From assembly GCF_051401765.1 (NCBI RefSeq), contig NW_027480464.1:3038001-3102000 (forward strand): 64,000 nucleotides of DNA. The letters run 5' to 3'. Within the stretch, counting starts at the first letter, position 1, and every line of letters begins with the position of its first letter. The DNA is from Calliopsis andreniformis (Eukaryota > Arthropoda > Insecta > Hymenoptera > Andrenidae). Below are positions 42,466-56,540 of this stretch, one piece after another. The notes beneath the pieces were generated by a model that worked only from the letters and a program-made list of their open reading frames with translations, did not search any database and was not told the DNA's origin. A program made the translations under genes and the position numbers.

Positions 42466-44903
42466 CAATCCTCAATCCTCATTCCTCAATCCTCAATCCT
42501 CAATTCTCAATCCTCAATCTTCAATTTTCAATCCTCATTCTTCAATCCTCAGTACCCAATACTCAATCTTGAATCCTCAATTCTCAATCCTCAATCCTCA
42601 ATTCTCAATCCTCAATCCTCAGTCCTCAGTCCTCAAATCTCAATCCTCAACCCTCAGACCTCATCGTCAATCCTCGATCTTCAATCCTCAATCCTCAATC
42701 TTCAATGCTCAATACTCAATCTTCAATCCTCTATCCTCAATTCTCAATCCTCTATCCTCAATCCTCAATCCTCAATCCTCAATCCTCAATACTCAATCTT
42801 CAATCCTCAATCCTCAATCCTCAATCCTCATTCTTCAATCCTCAATACCCAATCCTCAATCCTCAATCTATAATCCTCAATCCTCAATCCTCAATCCTCA
42901 ATCCTCAGTCCTCAAACCTCAATCCTGAATCCTCAATCCTGAATCCTCAAACTTCATCCCTGAGTCCTCAACGATCAGTTGTCAATCCTCAATCCTCAAT
43001 AGAATATCCTCAAATCGCAGTTTTCAATACTCAATACTCAATCTGCAATCTTCAGATCTCTATTCACAAGCATCAATTCTCATCACTCAACCCTCAATAC
43101 TCAGTCCCCAATCATCAATCTTCAAACCTCAACCCTCAATTCTCAATCCTCAATCATCAATCCTCAATCCTCAATCCTCAATCCTCAATCCTCAACCGTC
43201 AATCTTCAATCCTCAGACCTCAAACATCAATACTCAACCCTCAGTCCTCGTCCTCAATCCACAACCATCAATCCTCAACCCTCAACTATCAATCCTCAAT
43301 ACTCAACCATCAATCCTCAATTCTCAATACTCAATAGAATATCCTGAATTCTCATGGTTCAATACTCAATCCACAATATTCAATAATCAAACCTCAATCC
43401 TCAAACATCTACTCTCAACACTCAATCCCCAACACTCAGTCCTCTCACTTCAATCCTCCATCCTCAACCCTCAATCCTCAAGCGTCAACCCTCAATCCTC
43501 AATACTCAACCCTCAATCCTCAGTCCTCAAACCTCAATCCCGAATCCTCAATCCTGAATCCTCAATCTACAGCCCTCAGTCCTCAACAATCAATTGTCAA
43601 TCGTCAATCCTCAATAGAATATCCTCAATTCTCAATCCTCAATCCTCGATCCTCAGACCTCAAACATCAATACTCAACCCTCAGTCCTCGTCCTCAATCC
43701 ACAACACTCAATCCTCAATACTCAATCCTCAACACTCAATCCTCAATGTTCAACCCGTGATACCCAATCCTCAATGTTCAATCCTCAATCCTCAATCCTC
43801 AATCATCAATCTTCAATCCTCAATACTCAATCTTCAATCCTCAATCCTCAATTCTCAATCATCAATCCTCAATCCTCTATCCTCAATCCTCAGTCCTCAA
43901 TCCTCAATCGTCAGTCTTCAATCCTCAATACTCAATCTTCAATCCTCAATCCTCAATCCTCAATCCTCAACCCTCATCCTTCAATCCTCAATACCCAATA
44001 CTCAATCTTCAATCCTCAATCCTCAATCCTCAATTCTCAATAGTCGATCTTCAATCCTCAATCCTCAATCCCCAGTCCTCAGTCTTCAATCATCAATACT
44101 CAATTTCAATCATCAATCCTCAGTCCTCAAACCTCAATTCTGAATTCTCAATCCTGAATCCTTAATCCTCGGCCCTCAGTCCTCAACAATCAGTTGTCAA
44201 TCCTCAATCCTCAATAGAATATCCTCAATTCACAGTTTTCAATACTCAATACTCAATCTGCAATCTTCAAACCTCTATCCACAAACGTCAATTCTCATCA
44301 CTCAACCCTCAACACTCAGTCCTCAATGTTCAATCCTCAATCCTCAATCCTCAATCCTCAATCGTCAATCTTCAACCCTCAATACTCGATCTTCAATCCT
44401 CAATCCTCAATCCTCAATCCCCAATCCTCATTCTTCAATCCTCAATACCCAATCCTCAATCTTCAATCCTCAATCCTCAATCCTCAATTCTCAATCCTCA
44501 ATCCTCAATTTTCAATCATCATTCTTCAATCCTCAATACCCAATACACAATCTTGAATCCTCAATCCTCAATCCTCAATCCTCAATTCTCAATCCTCAAT
44601 CCTCAGTCCTCAGTCCTCAAACCTCAATCCTCAACCATCAGCCCTCATCGTCAATCCTCGATCTTCAATCCTCAATCCTCAACCTTCAATGCTCAATACT
44701 CAATCTTCAATCCTCAATCCTCAATTCTCAATCCTCAATCCTCAATCCTCAATCCTCAATCCTCAATCCTCAATCCTCAATCGTCAGTCTTCAATCCTCA
44801 ATACTCAATCATCAATCCTCAATCCTCAATACTCAATCCTCAATCCTCATTCTTCAATCCTCAATACCCAATCCTCAATCCCCAATCTTCAATCCTCAAA
44901 CAT
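42466..44903 (+). repeat. 2438-bp higher-order repeat, unit 2 of 3
   Basis: Middle unit. Its landmark is mutated: CCGTGATA at 43755-43762, preceded by TTCAAC, where the other units read CCGCGATA after TTCAAT. Both changes are private to this unit. Confidence 0.9.
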
Positions 44904-47334
44904 CAATCCTCAATCCTCATTCCTCAATCCTCAATCCTCAATTCTCAATCCTCAATCTTCAATTTTCAATCCTCATTCTTCAATCCTCAGTACCCAATAC
45001 TCAATCTTGAATCCTCAATTCTCAATCCTCAATCCTCAATTCTCAATCCTCAATCCTCAGTCCTCAGTCCTCAAATCTCAATCCTCAACCCTCAGACCTC
45101 ATCGTCAATCCTCGATCTTCAATCCTCAATCCTCAATCTTCAATGCTCAATACTCAATCTTCAATCCTCTATCCTCAATTCTCAATCCTCTATCCTCAAT
45201 CCTCAATCCTCAATCCTCAATCCTCAATACTCAATCTTCAATCCTCAATCCTCAATCCTCAATCCTCATTCTTCAATCCTCAATACCCAATCCTCAATCC
45301 TCAATCTATAATCCTCAATCCTCAATCCTCAATCCTCAATCCTCAGTCCTCAAACCTCAATCCTGAATCCTCAATCCTGAATCCTCAAACTTCATCCCTG
45401 AGTCCTCAACGATCAGTTGTCAATCCTCAATCCTCAATAGAATATCCTCAAATCGCAGTTTTCAATACTCAATACTCAATCTGCAATCTTCAGATCTCTA
45501 TCCACAAGCATCAATTCTCATCACTCAACCCTCAATACTCAGTCCCCAATCATCAATCTTCAAACCTCAACCCTCAATTCTCAATCCTCAATCATCAATC
45601 CTCAATCCTCAATCCTCAATCCTCAATCCTCAACCGTCAATCTTCAATCCTCAGACCTCAAACATCAATACTCAACCCTCAGTCCTCGTCCTCAATCCAC
45701 AACCATCAATCCTCAACCCTCAACTATCAATCCTCAATACTCAACCATCAATCCTCAATTCTCAATACTCAATAGAATATCCTGAATTCTCATGGTTCAA
45801 TACTCAATCCACAATATTCAATAATCAAACCTCAATCCTCAAACATCTACTCTCAACACTCAATCCCCAACACTCAGTCCTCTCACTTCAATCCTCCATC
45901 CTCAACCCTCAATCCTCAAGCGTCAACCCTCAATCCTCAATACTCAACCCTCAATCCTCAGTCCTCAAACCTCAATCCCGAATCCTCAATCCTGAATCCT
46001 CAATCTACAGCCCTCAGTCCTCAACAATCAATTGTCAATCGTCAATCCTCAATAGAATATCCTCAATTCTCAATCCTCAATCCTCGATCCTCAGACCTCA
46101 AACATCAATACTCAACCCTCAGTCCTCGTCCTCAATCCACAACACTCAATCCTCAATACTCAATCCTCAACACTCAATCCTCAATGTTCAATCCGCGATA
46201 CCCAATCCTCAATGTTCAATCCTCAATCCTCAATCCTCAATCATCAATCTTCAATCCTCAATACTCAATCTTCAATCCTCAATCCTCAATTCTCAATCAT
46301 CAATCCTCAATCCTCTATCCTCAATCCTCAGTCCTCAATCCTCAATCGTCAGTCTTCAATCCTCAATACTCAATCTTCAATCCTCAATCCTCAATCCTCA
46401 ATCCTCAACCCTCATCCTTCAATCCTCAATACCCAATACTCAATCTTCAATCCTCAATCCTCAATTCTCAATAGTCGATCTTCAATCCTCAATCCTCAAT
46501 CCCCAGTCCTCAGTCTTCAATCATCAATACTCAACTTCAATCATCAATCCTCAGTCCTCAAACCTCAATTCTGAATCCTCAATCCTGAATCCTTAATCCT
46601 CGGCCCTCAGTCCTCAACAATCAGTTGTCAATCCTCAATCCTCAATAGAATATCCTCAATTCACAGTTTTCAATACTCAATACTCAATCTGCAATCTTCA
46701 AACCTCTATCCACAAACGTCAATTCTCATCACTCAACCCTCAACACTCAGTCCTCAATGTTCAATCCTCAATCCTCAATCCTCAATCCTCAATCGTCAAT
46801 CTTCAACCCTCAATACTCGATCTTCAATCCTCAATCCTCAATCCTCAATCCCCAATCCTCATTCTTCAATCCTCAATACCCAATCCTCAATCTTCAATCC
46901 TCAATCCTCAATCCTCAATTCTCAATCCTCAATCCTCAATTTTCAATCATCATTCTTCAATCCTCAATACCCAATACACAATCTTGAATCCTCAATCCTC
47001 AATCCTCAATCCTCAATTCTCAATCCTCAATCCTCAGTCCTCAGTCCTCAAACCTCAATCCTCAACCATCAGCCCTCATCGTCAATCCTCGATCTTCAAT
47101 CCTCAATCCTCAATCTTCAATGCTCAATACTCAATCTTCAATCCTCAATCCTCAATTCTCAATCCTCAATCCTCAATCCTCAATCCTCAATCCTCAATCC
47201 TCAATCCTCAATCGTCAGTCTTCAATCCTCAATACTCAATCATCAATCCTCAATCCTCAATACTCAATCCTCAATCCTCATTCTTCAATCCTCAATACCC
47301 AATCCTCAATCCCCAATCTATAATCCTCAAACAT
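44904..47334 (+). repeat. 2431-bp higher-order repeat, unit 3 of 3
   Basis: Identical in layout to units 1 and 2 but one monomer (7 bp) shorter, lost near 46.46 kb, where the run before CTCAATT has one fewer CTCAATC. The right end passes into the CTATAATCC variant at 47318, a junction shared with the 34.6 kb and 38.4 kb regions. Confidence 0.9.
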
Positions 47335-47911
47335 CAATCCTCAATTCTCAATCCTCAATCCTCAGTCCTCAGCCCTCAAACCTCAATCCTGAACCCTCAT
47401 TCCTCATCCTCCACCCTCAATCCTCAATCTTCAATCCTCAATCCTCAATCCTCAATACTCAACCCTCAATCCTCAGTCCTCAAACCTCAATCCCGAATCC
47501 TCAATCCTGAATCCTCAATCTTCAGCCCTCAGTCCTCAACAATCAATTGTCAATCCTCAATCCTCAATAGAATATCCTCAATTCACAGTTTTCAATACTC
47601 AATCCCCATTCTTCAATCTTCAAACCTCAATCCACAAACATCAATTCCCATCACTCAACCCTCAACACTCAGTCCTCAATCTTCAATCCTCAATCCTCAA
47701 TCCTCAATCTTCAATCCTGAATACTCAATCTTCAATAATCAGTCCTCAATTCTCAATCCTCAATACTCAATCCTCAACCGTCAATCCTCAATCCCCAATT
47801 CTCAGTCTTCAATAGTCAAACCTCAATCCTCAATCCTCAATCCTCTATCTTCAATCCTCAATACTCAATCTTCAATCCTCAATCCTCAATCCTCAATCCT
47901 CAATCCTCAAT
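47215..47911 (+). repeat. 0.7-kb block, copy a
   Basis: Matches 54182-54878 at offset 6967 bp, including the rare variant TTCAATAATCAGTCC at 47731. The match ends where this copy stays in consensus and the other reads CTCAATACCC. Confidence 0.8.
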
Positions 47912-49070
47912 CCTCAATCCTCAATCCTCAATCTTCAATCCTCAATACTCAATCTTCAATCCTCAATCCTCAATCCTCAATCCTCAATCCTCATTCTTCA
48001 ATCCTCAATACCAAATCCTCAATCTTCAATCCTCAATCCTCAGTCCTCAGTCCTCAAACCTCAATCCTCAACCCTCATTCCTCATCCTCAATCCTCAATC
48101 CTCAATCCTCATCCTTCAATCCTCAATACCCAATCCTCAATCTTCAATCCTCAATCCTCAATCCTCAATTCTCAATACTCAATCCTCAACTTTCAATCCT
48201 CATTCTTCAATCCTCAATCCTCAACCCTCAACCATCATCGTCAATCCTCAATCTTCAATCCTCAATCCTCAATCTTCAATGCTCAATACACAATCTTCAA
48301 TCCTCAATCCTCAATTCTCAAGCCTCAATCCTCAATCCTCAATCCTCAATCCTCAATCCTCAAACCTCAATCGTCAGTCATCAATCCTCAATACTCAATC
48401 TTCAATCCTCAATCCTCAATCCTGAATCCTCAATCCTCATTCTTCAATCCTCAATACCCAATCCTCTATCCTCAATCTTTAATCCTCATTCCTCAATCCT
48501 CAATTCTCAATCATCAATCCTCAGTCCTCAGTCCTCAAACCTCAACCCTCAACCCTCATCCCTCATCCTCAATCCTCAATCCTCAATCTTCAATCCTCAA
48601 TACTCAATCCTCAATACTCAATCTTGAACCCTCAATCCTCAATTCTCAATCGTCAATCCTCAATCCTCAATCCTCAATCCTCAATCCTCAATCCTCAATC
48701 GTCAGTCTTCAATCCTCAATACTCAATCTCCAATCCTCAATCCTCAATCCCCAATCCTCAATCTTCAATCCTCAATCCCCTATCCTCAATCCTCAATCCT
48801 CAATCATCAATCCTCAATACTCAATCTTCAATCCTCAATCCTCAATCCTCAATCCTCAATCCTCAATCCTCAATCCTCAATCTTCAATCCTCATTCTTCA
48901 ATCCTCAATACCGAATCCTCAATCTTCAATCCTCAATCCTCAATCCTCAATCCTCATCCCTCAATCCTCAATCTTCAATCCTCAATACCCAATCCTCAAT
49001 CTTCAATCCTCAATCCTCAATCCTCAATCCTCAATCCTCAATCCTCAATCCTCAATCCTCAATCCTCAAT

Positions 49071-49294
49071 ACTCAATCCTCAATACTCAATCTTGAACCC
49101 TCAATCCTCAATTCTCAATCGTCAATCCTCAATCCTCAATCCTCAATCCTCAATCCTCAATCCTCAATCCTCAATCCTCAATACTCAATCCTCAATACTC
49201 AATCTTGAACCCTCAATCCTCAATTCTCAATCGTCAATCCTCAATCCTCAATCCTCAATCCTCAATCCTCAATCCTCAATCGTCAGTCTTCAAT
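49071..49294 (+). repeat. 112-bp tandem duplication (2 x 16 monomers)
   Basis: The rare word CTTGAACCC occurs at about 49091 and again 112 bp later, each followed by the same CTCAATT CTCAATC GTCAATC series. A third instance of the word stands 469 bp upstream, near 48622. The spacing is exactly 16 monomers. Confidence 0.7.
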
Positions 49295-49424
49295 CCTCAA
49301 TACTCAATCTCCAATCCTCAATCCTCAATCCCCCATCCTCAATCTTCAATCCTCAATCCTCTATCCTCAATCCTCAATCCTCAATCATCAATCCTCAATA
49401 CTCAATCCTCAATCCTCAATCCTC

Positions 49425-49960
49425 AATCCTCAATCCTCAATCCTCAATCCTCAGTCCTCAAACCTCAATCCTGAATCCTCAATCCTGTATCCTCAAACTT
49501 CATCCCTGAGTCCTCAACGATCAGTTGTCAATCCTCAATCCTCAATAGAATATCCTCAATTCGCAGTGTTCAATACTCAATACTCAATCTGCAATCTTCA
49601 GACCTCTATCCACAAGCATCAATTCTCATCACTCAACCCTCACTACTGAGTCCCCAATCCTCAATCTTCAAACCTCAACCCTCAATTCTCAATCCTCAAT
49701 AATCAATCCTCAACCCTCAATCCTCAATACTCAATCCTCAACGCTCATCCTTCAATCCTCAATACCCAATCCTCAATCTTCAATCCTCAATCCTCAATCC
49801 TCAATTCCCAATAGTCAATCTTCAATCCTCAATCCTCAATCCTCAATCCTCATTCTTCAATCCTCAATACCGAATCCTCAATCTTCAATCCTCAATCCTC
49901 AATCCTCAATCCTCATCCCTCAATCCTCAATGTTCAATCCTCAATACCCAATCCTCAATC
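49425..49960 (+). repeat. 0.54-kb block, copy a
   Basis: Matches 52625-53160 at offset 3200 bp, including the GAATATC landmark and the rare CTACTGAG (here) / ATACTGAG (there) word. The same sequence type recurs at 62.0-62.5 kb in a more diverged form. Confidence 0.8.
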
Positions 49961-52624
49961 TTCAATCATCAATCCTCAATCCTCAATCCTCAATCCTCAT
50001 TCCTCAGTCCTCAAACCTCAATCCTGAATCCTCAATCCTGAATCCTCAAACTTCATCCCTGAGTCCTCAACGATCAGTTGTCAATCCTCAATCCTCAATA
50101 GAATATCCTCAAATCGCAGTTTTCAATACTCAATACTCAATCTGCAATCCTCAGATCTCTATCCACAAGCATCAATTCTCATCACTCAACCCTCAATACT
50201 CAGTCCCCAATCCTCAATCTTCAAACCTCAACCCTCAATTCTCAATCCTCAATCATCAATCCTCAATCCCCAATCCTCAACCCTCAATCCTCAACCGTCA
50301 ATCTTCAATCCTCAGACCTCAAACATCAATACTCAACCCTCAGTCCTCGTCCTCAATCCACAACGATCAATCCTCAACCCTGAACCATCAATCCTCAATA
50401 CTCAACCATCAATCCTCAATTCTCAATACTCAATAGAATATCCTGAATTCTCATGGTTCAATACTCAATCCACAATATTCAATAATCAAACCTCAATCCT
50501 CAAACATCTAATCTCAACACTGAATCCCCAACACTCAGTCCTCTCACTTCAATCCTCCATCCTCAACCCTCAATCCTCAAGCGTCAACCCTCAATCCTCA
50601 ATACTCAACCCTCAATCCTCAGTCCTCAAACCTCAATCCCGAATCCTCAATCCTGAATCCTCAATCTACAGCCCTCAGTCCTCAACAATCAATTGTCAAT
50701 CGTCAATCCTCAATAGAATATCCTCAATTCTCAATCCTCAATCCTCGATCCTCAGACCTCAAACATCAATACTCAACCCTCAGTCCTCGTCCTCAATCCA
50801 CAACACTCAATCCTCAATACTCGATCCTCAACACTCAATCCTCAGTGTTCAATCCGCGATACCCAATCCTCAATCCTCAATCCTCAATCCTCAATCCTCA
50901 ATCATCAATCTTCAATCCTCAATACTCAATCTTTAATCCTCAATCCTCAATTCTCAATCCTCAATCCTCAATCCTCAATCCTCAATCCTCAGTCCTCAAT
51001 CCTCAATCGTCAGTCTTCAATCCTCAATACTCAATCTTCAATCCTCAATCCTCAATCATCAATCCTCAACCCTCATTCTTCAATCCTCAATACCCAATAC
51101 TCAATCTTCAAGCCTCAATTCTCAATCCTCAATCCTCAATCCTCAATCCACAATCCTCAGTCCTCAATCCTCAATCGTCAGTCTTCAATCCTCAATCTTC
51201 AATCTTCAATCCTCAATCCTCAATCCTCAATCCTCAACCCTCATTCTTCAATCCTCAATACCCAATACTCAATCTTCAATCCTCAATCCTCAATTCTCAA
51301 TTCTCAATAGTCAATCTTCAATCCTCAATCCTCAATCCCCAGTCCTCAGTCTTCAATCATCAATACTCAATTTCAATCATCAATCCTCAGTCCTCAAACA
51401 TCAATTCTGAATCCTCAATCCTGAATCCTTAATCCTCGGCCCTCAGTCCTCAACAATCAGTTGTCAATCCTCAATCCTCAATAGAATATCCTCAATTCAC
51501 AGTTTTCAATACTCAATACTCAATCTGCAATCTTCAAACCTCTATCCACAAACGTCAATTCTCATCACTCAACCCTCAACACTCAGTCCTCAATGTTCAA
51601 TCCTCAATCCTCAATCCTCAATCCTCAATCGTCAATCTTCAACCCTCAATACTCAATCTTCAATCCTCAATCCTCAATCCTCAATCCCCAATCCTCATTC
51701 TTCAATCCTCAATACCCAATCCTCAATCCTCATTCCTCAAGCCTCAATCCTCAATTCTCAATCCTCAATCCTCAATTTTCAATCCTCATTCTTCAATCCT
51801 CAGTACCCAATACTCAATCTTGAATCCTCAATCCTCAATCCTCAATCCTCAATTCTCAATCCTCAATCCTCAGTCCTCAGTCCTCAAATCTCAGTCCTCA
51901 ACCCTCAGACCTCATCGTCAATCCTCGATCTTCAATCCTCAATCCTCAATCTTCAATGCTCAATACTCAATCTTCAATCCTCAATCCTCAATTCTCAATC
52001 CTCTATCCTCTATCCTCAATCCTCAATCCTCAATCCTCAATCCTCATCCTTCAATCCTCAATACCCAATCCTCAATCTTCAATCCTCAATCCTCAATCCT
52101 CAATTCTCAATACTCAATCCTCAATTTTCAATCCTCATTCTTCAATCCTCAATCCTCAACCCTCAACCATCATCGTCAATCCTCAATCTTCAATCCTCAA
52201 TCCTCAATCCTCAATCTTCAATGCTCAATACACAATCTTCAATCCTCAATCCTCAATTCTCAAGCCTCAATCCTCAATCCTCAATCCTCAATCCTCAATC
52301 CTCAAACCTCAATCATCAGTCATCAATCCTCAATACTCAATCTTCAATCCTCAATCCTCAATCCTGAATCCTCAATCCTCATTCTTCAATCCTCAATACC
52401 CAATACTCAATCCTCAATCTTTAATCCTCAATCCTCAATCCTCGATTCTCAATCCTCAATCCTGAGTCCTCAGTCCTCAAACCTCAACCGTCAACCCTCA
52501 TCCCTCATCCTCAATCCTCAATCCTCAATCCTCATCCCTCAATCCTCAATGTTCAATCCTCAATACCCAATCCTCAATCTTCAATCCTCAATCCTCAATC
52601 CTCAATCCTCAATCCTCAATCCTC
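49961..52624 (+). repeat. Satellite mosaic with a 168-bp local tandem duplication
   Basis: Heptamer satellite with one CGCGATA landmark (50855), several GAATATC sites and no gene. The series ending in TCAATCGTCAGTCTTC occurs at 51003 and again at 51171, exactly 168 bp or 24 monomers apart, marking a small tandem duplication covering roughly 50.96-51.30 kb. Other parts resemble 40-42 kb and 6 kb blocks. Confidence 0.65.
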
Positions 52625-53160
52625 TATCCTCAATCCTCAATCCTCAATCCTCAGTCCTCAAACCTCAATCCTGAATCCTCAATCCTGAATCCTCAAACTT
52701 CATCCCTGAGTCCTCAACGATCAGTTGTCAATCCTCAATCCTCAATAGAATATCCTCAATTCGCAGTGTTCAATACTCAATACTCAATCTGCAATCTTCA
52801 GATCTCTATCCACAAGCATCAATTCTCATCACTCAACCCTCAATACTGAGTCCCCAATCCTCAATCTTCAAACCTCAACCCTCAATTCTCAATCCTCAAT
52901 AATCAATCCTCAACCCTCAATCCTCAATACTCAATCCTCAACGCTCATCCTTCAATCCTCAATACCCAATCCTCAATCTTCAATCCTCAATCCTCAATCC
53001 TCAATTCCCAATAGTCAATCTTCAATCCTCAATCCTCAATCCTCAATCCTCATTCTTCAATCCTCAATACCGAATCCTCAATCTTCAATCCTCAATCCTC
53101 AATCCTCAATCCTCATCCCTCAATCCTCAATGTTCAATCCTCAATACCCAATCCTCAATC
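52625..53160 (+). repeat. 0.54-kb block, copy b
   Basis: Partner of 49425-49960. After 53160 it switches to the CTATAATCC-type sequence, while copy a continues as CTTCAATC. Confidence 0.8.
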
Positions 53161-56100
53161 CTCAATCTATAATCCTCAACCCTCAATCCTCAATTCTCAA
53201 TCCTCAATCCTCAGTCCTCATTCTTCAATCCTCAATACCCAATCCTCAATCCTCAATCTATAATCCTCAATCCTGAATCCTTAATCCTCGGCCCTCAGTC
53301 CTCAACAATCAGTTGTCAATCCTCAATCCTCAATAGAATATCCTCAATTCACAGTTTTCAATACTCAATACTCAATCTGCAATCTTCAAACCTCTATCCA
53401 CAAACGTCAATTCTCATCACTCAACCCTCAACACTCACTCCTCAATGTTCAATCCTCAATCCTCAATCCTCAATCCTCAATCGTCAATCTTCAACCCTCA
53501 ATACTCAATCTTCAATCCTCAATCCTCAATCCTCAACCGTCAGTCTTCAAGCCTCAATCTTCAATCCTCAATACTCAATCTGCAATCCTCAATCCTCAAT
53601 CCTCAATCCTCAATCCTCATTCCTCAATTCTCAATCCTAAATCCTCAGTCCTCAGTCCTCAAACCTCAACCCTCAACCCTCATCCCTCATCCCTCATCCT
53701 CAATCCTCAATCCTCAATCTTCAATCCTCAATACTCAATCCTCAATCCTCAATCTTCAATCCTCAATCCTCAATCCTCAATCCTCAATCCTCAATCCTCA
53801 ATCCTCAATCCTCAGTCCTCAAACCTCAATCCTGAATCCTCAATCCTGAATCCTCAAACTTCATCCCTGAGTCCTCAACAATCAATTGTCAATCGTCAAT
53901 CCTCAATAGAATATCCTCAATTCTCAATCCTCAATCCTCGATCCTCAGACCTCAAACATCAATACTCAACCCTCAGTCCTCGTCCTCAATCCACAACACT
54001 CAATCCTCAATACTCAATCCTCAACACGCAATCCTCAATGTTCAATCCGCGATACCCAATCCTCAAAGTTCAATCCTCAATCCTCAATCCTCAATCATCA
54101 ATCTTCAATCCTCAATACTCAATCTTCAATCCTCAATCCTCAATTCTCAATCCTCAATCCTCAATCCTCAATCCTCAATCCTCAGTCTTCAATCCTCAAT
54201 ACTCAATCATCAATCCTCAATCCTCAATACTCAATCCTCAATCCTCATTCTTCAATCCTCTATACCCAATCCTCAATCCCCAATCTATAATCCTCAAACA
54301 TCAATCCTCAATTCCCAATCCTCAATCCTCAGTCCTCAGCCCTCAAACCTCAATCCTCAACCCTCATTCCTCATCCTCCACCCTCAATCCTCAATCTTCA
54401 ATCCTCAATCCTCAATCCTCAATACTCAACCCTCAATCCTCAGTCCTCAAACCTCAATCCCGAATCCTCAATCCTGAATCCTCAATCTTCAGCCCTCAGT
54501 CCTCAACAATCAATTGTCAATCCTCAATCCTCAATAGAATATCCTCAATTCACAGTTTTCAATACTCAATCCCCATTCTTCAATCTTCAAACCTCAATCC
54601 ACAAACATCAATTCCCATCACTCAACCCTCAACACTCAGTCCTCAATCTTCAATCCTCAATCCTCAATCCTCAATCTTCAATCCTGAATACTCAATCTTC
54701 AATAATCAGTCCTCAATTCTCAATCCTCAATACTCAATCCTCAACCGTCAATCCTCAATCCCCAATTCTCAGTCTTCAATAGTCAAACCTCAATCCTCAA
54801 TCCTCAATCCTCTATCTTCAATCCTCAATACTCAATCTTCAATCCTCAATCCTCAATCCTCAATCCTCAATCCTCAATACCCAATCCTCAATCCTCAATC
54901 TATAATCCTCAATCCTCAATCTTCAACTCTCAATCCTCAGTCCTCAGTCCTCAGTCCTCAAACCTCAATCGTCAACCCTCATTCCTCATCCTCAATCCGC
55001 AATCCGCAATCTTCAATCCTCAATCCTCAATACTTAACCTTCAATCCTCAATCCTCAATTCTCAATCCTCAATCCTCAATCCTCAATCCTCAATCCTCAA
55101 TCCTCAATCCTCAATCCTCAATCCTCAATACTTAATCTCCAATCCTCAATCCTCAATCCGCAATCCTCAATCTTCAATCCTCAATCCTCAATCCTCAATC
55201 CTCACTCCTCAATCTTCAATCCTCAATACTCAATCTTCAATCCTCAATCCTCAATCCTCAATCCTCAATCCTCAATCCTCAATCATCAATCTTCAATCCT
55301 CAATACTCAATCTTCAATCCTCAATCCTCAATCCTCGATCCTCAATCCTCATTCTTCAATCCTCTATACCCAATCCACAATCTTCAATCCTCAATCCTCA
55401 ATCCTCAATCCTCAATAGTCAATCTTCAATCCTCAACCCACAATCCTCAATCCTCAGCCTTCAATCCTCAATACTCAGTCTTCAATCCTCAATCCTCAGT
55501 CCTCAAACCTCAGTTCTGAATCCTTAATCCTGAATCCTTAATCCTCGGCCCTCAGTCCTCAACAATCAGTTGTCAATCCTCAATCCTCAATAGAATATCC
55601 TCAATTCACAGTTTTCAATTCTCAATACTCAATCTGCAATCTTCAAACCTCTATCCACAAACATCAATTCTCATCACTCAACCCTCAACACTCAGTCCTC
55701 AATGTTGAATCCTCAATCCTCAACCCTCAATCCTCAACCGTCAGTCTTCAAGCCTCAATCTTCAATCCTCAATACTCAATCTGCAATCCTCAATCCTCAA
55801 TCCTCAATCCTCAATCCTCAATCCTCAATTCTCAATCCTAAATCCTCAGTCCTCAGTCCTCAAACCTCAACCCTCAACCCTCAACCCTCATCCCTCATCC
55901 CTCATCCTCAATCCTCAATCTTCAATCTTCAATCCTCAATACTCAATCCTCAATACTCAATCCTCAATACTCAATCTTGAACACTCAATCCTCAATTCTC
56001 AATCGTCAATCCTCAATCCTCAATCCTCAATCCTCAATCCTCAATCCTCAATCGTCAGTCTTCAATCCTCAATACTCAATCTCCAATCCTCAATCCTCAA

Positions 56101-56194
56101 TCCCCAATCCTCAATCTTCAATCCTCAATCCTCAATCCTCAATCCTCAATCCTCAATCCTCATTCTTCAATCCTCAATACCAAATCCTCAATCT
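53161..56194 (+). repeat. Satellite mosaic of short shared blocks
   Basis: Heptamer satellite without genes. It contains the 54182-54878 block and a roughly 0.2-kb pair: the words ACCGTCAGTCTTCAAGCC and TCCTAAATCC near 53537 and 53636 recur at 55738 and about 55837, offset 2201 bp. One CGCGATA site is at 54048. Confidence 0.65.
54182..54878 (+). repeat. 0.7-kb block, copy b
   Basis: Partner of 47215-47911. Private changes include CTCTATACCC near 54260 and CTCAATTCCC near 54310. Confidence 0.8.
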
Positions 56195-56447
56195 TCAATC
56201 CTCAATCCTCAATCCTCAATGCTCAATCCTCAATCCTCAATCCTCATTCTTCAATCCTCAATACCCAATCCTCAATCTTCAATCCTCAATCCTCAACCCT
56301 CAATTCTCAATTCTCCATTCTCAGTCCTCAGTCCTCAAACCTCAATCCTCAACTCTCAGTCCTCAGTCCTCAAACATCAATCCTCAACCCTCATCCCTCA
56401 TCCTAAATCCTCAATCCTCATTCTTCAATCCTCAATCCTCAATCCTC
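56195..56447 (+). repeat. 0.25-kb block, copy a
   Basis: Matches 57012-57264 at offset 817 bp, including the rare words TTCTCCATTC (56311) and CATCCTAAATCC (56399). The left limit is uncertain because it ends in plain consensus. Confidence 0.75.
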
Positions 56448-56540
56448 AATCCTCAATCCTCAATCCTCAATCCTCAATCCTCAATCCTCAACCCTCAATC
56501 TTCAATCCTCAATACTCAATCTTCAATCCTCAAGCCTCAA

